A stretch of DNA of 25,300 nt from Colimorpha sp045576855 (GTDB lineage: Bacteria; Bacteroidota; Bacteroidia; Bacteroidales; P3), in NCBI GenBank assembly GCA_045576855.1, contig JAZNHG010000058.1, forward strand, positions 1 to 25,300, given 5' to 3'. Each line of letters begins with the position of its first letter. The first letter of the stretch is position 1. Of the stretch, positions 23,486 to 25,300 are shown in pieces. The notes beneath the pieces are model-generated. The model did not search any database. It was not told the DNA's origin and saw nothing but the letters and a program-made list of their open reading frames with translations. A program made the position numbers and the translations under genes.

Positions 23486-23693
23486 TTCTCAATCAGAACG
23501 AGAAGAACGGGAAAGAAATTCAAATTTCAATCAGAACGAAAAGAACGGAAAAGAAATTCTGTCTCAAGACAATATGCGCCGACCTGCGCAGCTTGGAGTA
23601 ATTCGCTTCCAATGGCCTGCGCAAGCTTCGCTTAATTCGCGCAATCCGCCGTTTCAATTCTCAATCAGAACGAAAAGAATTGAAAAGAAATTC
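23486..23693 (+). repeat. Three copies of a ~36-bp AT-rich repeat
   Basis: Copies at 23486-23521, 23525-23559 and 23658-23693 share the core tcaatcagaacgaraagaa and the ending gaaattc with only a few differences. The first two are nearly adjacent; a 98-bp stretch that itself repeats aattcgc- and tgcgca-type strings separates the third. Copy 3 also forms a hairpin with arms ttcaattc/gaattgaa. Confidence 0.85.
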
Positions 23694-23776
23694 CAGCTTC
23701 CCGAGCGGAACGAAAAAGATGCTCTCCAGGGGCAGGAGGGGTCGTCGAGAGAAAGCGGCGGCCGCGTCCCTCCAAA

Positions 23777-24089
23777 ATTACATCGTGCACGACCAAATCG
23801 GCCTGCCGACCCCGTCTGCCGACCCCCGTCGGGCCTGCAAAGTGTCCGGCGGGCAGGCGTGGCGCGTCTGTCCGCGGCCGGGCATACCCGGGATGCGTGC
23901 TATCGTGCTGATGTACAGTGCTGTTACATATGCCCGCCACCCCTGGCGGCGGCCTCCTGCCATCGCCGCCTCTGCTCCGTGTCCCCTCCGTGTCCGGTCC
24001 GTGTCCGGTCCGAGTCGGCTCGGAGCGGAGGCGGGGCTGACGCGCCGTTGATTCGGGGGTGCTGCAGATTTGGTCGTGCGCGATGCAAT
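23777..24089. repeat. 313-bp segment bounded by 26-bp inverted repeats
   Basis: The left arm (23777-23802) and right arm (24064-24089) are inverted copies with 23 of 26 positions matching; the 19-base core is CATCGYGCACGACCAAATC. The interior holds the third 11-bp array and no called gene. Layout resembles a small non-autonomous element, but I see no clear target-site duplication flanking the arms. Confidence 0.75.
23971..24025 (+). repeat. 11-bp tandem repeat array, copy 3 (five units)
   Basis: Units read tctgctccgtg, tcccctccgtg, tccggtccgtg, tccggtccgag and a degenerate tcggctcggag. Two unit variants (tctgctccgtg, tcccctccgtg) are identical to units in copy 1 at 5501-5555, showing common origin. 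Confidence 0.92.
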
Positions 24090-24196
24090 CCGGTTCCGGC
24101 ACCGCCTCCGCCCGCGGGTGCGGATGGCTCGTTGGCATGGCTGCCGGTGCCCTAGGCTTCGGCCCCGTTTGTAGGGAATAAAAAAGTGTAAAAAAA

Positions 24197-24228
24197 TTTG
24201 TATTTCCAAAATATTATGCGTATATTTG
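24197..24228 (+). promoter_or_regulatory. Promoter of the secreted-protein gene
   Basis: A -33 TTTG (24197-24200) and a -7 TATATTTG (24221-24228), spaced by 20 bp, match the Bacteroidota consensus well. The ATG at 24250 follows after 21 bp, so the leader is very short. This is the best promoter in the window. Confidence 0.82.
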
Positions 24229-24249
24229 CAGATGATAAATCCATGTGTT

Positions 24250-25300
24250 ATGAAACATAAGTATTTGATTATGACGCTTCTGCTGCTGGTTGTCGGCGGA
24301 GCGCGGGCGCAGTATTCGGACCTGTACTACCACCGCACGGGCGACACCATCGAGTGGCGGTCGGAGATAGGCTACTACGACTGGTGGCCGTTCGAGACAC
24401 TTTTCGAAAGTAATATATACATAGATTATCCAACCCCAAAGATGTACCGCGAATATTTGGACCAGTCCTTCCGTAATGGTGACTCGATGGAGGTTATGTT
24501 TCGCTACTATACCCCCATGCCGTTACGTGTGGTGGGGTTGGCTGGCGGGTGTGTGCGGTTTCGTCTTACTGCTCAGGATGTAATAGATACTGATGCCACA
24601 AAGGATTTTTTTGTTATTTACGATGCTATAGCCGACAGCTTTCCGCTGGCGGGCCGGTTGGGGTGGAATCCATTTGATGCCCACCGTACTTTGCATTATA
24701 AACACCATGCCTTTCCTACCAACTGGACTTGGCAGACCCCTCCTGTGGACTCCTGTTGTGGCCAAAATCCGGCTGATGTTTACTTCCCGATATATGAATA
24801 CTATTTCGACTCAGCTATCACGGTCGATGATTCGTTTTATGTTGGTGTCACGTACAACAATGTTTTGGTAGAGGATGGATATTATTCGGCATATTATGGT
24901 GTGCATACAGCATCCCCTTTCCCTGATTTTATCAATCAGCCATGCAGTGAACTGCAACATCTTGATTGGAATTGTAAGTTTTATAATGGTATAGGCAGAA
25001 TGAGGACAAGTTGTCATGCAGAAGGCATAACGCTTGAAGAGTCATTGTGGAGGTGGTATGTTGATCCTCAAGTGAGAATTCTGGTCTACCCGCTGATCGA
25101 GGTGGACACGACGGTGCCGCCGCAGAGCCTGTGCCTGCCGGTGGCCAACGTGGAGGTGTCCGTGGGCGACTCGGTGGCCACGGTGACGTGGGACGACATG
25201 GCCAACTACACCAGCGTGCTGCTGCGCTACGGCCCGTTCGGGGTGGCGGAGTCGCAGTGGACGGTGGAGGACGTGACGGGCAGCTCGCTGTACACGCTGA
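24250..25300 (+). CDS. Secreted protein of unknown function, partial at 3' end
   Basis: An open frame runs from ATG 24250 to the window edge (350 codons, no stop). Seen: a signal peptide of about 20 residues ending GGARA|Q, then SDLYYHRTGDTIEWRSEIG, a long middle with many Tyr/Phe/Asp and Cys residues (VDSCCGQNPADVYF, LDWNCKFYNG), and from about residue 280 a segment CLPVANVEVSVGDSVATVTW that resembles the start of a fibronectin-type-III-like beta domain. Base composition changes sharply: the middle (about 24400-25078) is AT-rich while both flanks are GC-rich like the genome. Probably exported to the surface, possibly by the type IX system if a C-terminal signal lies beyond the window. I do not recognise the family. 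Confidence 0.8.
   Translation, partial: MKHKYLIMTLLLLVVGGARAQYSDLYYHRTGDTIEWRSEIGYYDWWPFETLFESNIYIDYPTPKMYREYLDQSFRNGDSMEVMFRYYTPMPLRVVGLAGGCVRFRLTAQDVIDTDATKDFFVIYDAIADSFPLAGRLGWNPFDAHRTLHYKHHAFPTNWTWQTPPVDSCCGQNPADVYFPIYEYYFDSAITVDDSFYVGVTYNNVLVEDGYYSAYYGVHTASPFPDFINQPCSELQHLDWNCKFYNGIGRMRTSCHAEGITLEESLWRWYVDPQVRILVYPLIEVDTTVPPQSLCLPVANVEVSVGDSVATVTWDDMANYTSVLLRYGPFGVAESQWTVEDVTGSSLYTL

Larger units (their letters stand above)
23297..24249. other. 953-bp intergenic region rich in repeats
   Basis: A gap between divergent genes that is unusually long for this compact region. From left to right it holds the pth promoter, an AT-rich stretch, a strong hairpin (23444-23473), three copies of a ~36-bp repeat (23486-23693), a segment bounded by inverted repeats (23777-24089) that encloses an 11-bp array, and the promoter of the next gene. 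Overlapping open frames of 120-190 codons occur on both strands in 23574-24209, but they cross the repeats and look like nothing I know, so I do not call genes here. Confidence 0.75.

Noticed and set aside
23574..24209. Several 120-190-codon frames on both strands in the long intergenic region
   Set aside because: They cross the 36-bp repeats, the inverted repeats and the 11-bp array, overlap each other, and show no recognisable protein.

Overview
This looks like a stretch of a GC-rich Bacteroidota chromosome, most likely Bacteroidales. The grounds are promoters of the TAnnTTTG type, A-rich leaders instead of Shine-Dalgarno boxes, and lineage-typical families: a DUF2723 membrane protein, a degenerate formimidoylglutamase-like protein, a DUF6266 protein, a C69 dipeptidase and the coaX / outer-membrane protein / TPR / lptC gene order. 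I cannot name a genus. I found no tRNA, rRNA, CRISPR array, transposase or integrase gene.

Layout. Positions 53-1051 (minus) hold trpS, which faces a PrsW-family membrane protease gene (1152-1916, plus) across a near-palindromic double promoter. A plus-strand cluster follows: a degenerate ureohydrolase-like protein, an unannotated 56-residue protein (3166-3336), a LptE-like lipoprotein and a half-length DUF2723 membrane protein. After a 300-bp repeat-bearing gap come an AAA/DUF4143 ATPase, cysS, an Mpv17-like membrane protein, an outer-membrane porin-like protein and a secreted C69 dipeptidase, all on plus. A second repeat-bearing gap leads to a DUF6266 gene that lacks a stop at its expected end and runs head-on into the next operon.

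From 23296 down to 13045 the minus strand carries one tight run of nine genes: pth, coaX, an outer-membrane beta-barrel protein, a TPR protein, lptC, lpxD, two secreted SGNH-hydrolase-like proteins and an MBOAT acyltransferase. Several neighbours overlap by ATGA. Joining lipid A synthesis (LpxD) and LPS transport (LptC) to an MBOAT/SGNH pair suggests O-acylation of a lipid-A-linked or other envelope glycan. This is the most system-like unit in the window. The other end of the window (24250-25300) holds the start of a secreted protein with a mosaic base composition.

The non-coding DNA is unusually structured. An 11-bp tandem repeat, consensus TCYGGTCCGWG, recurs at three separate intergenic sites (5501-5555, 12230-12273, 23971-24025), and the third copy lies inside a 313-bp segment bounded by 26-bp inverted repeats. 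There are also a 7-bp repeat array between pth and coaX, three copies of a ~36-bp AT-rich repeat, and a 9-bp repeat inside cysS that encodes DKSDKSD.
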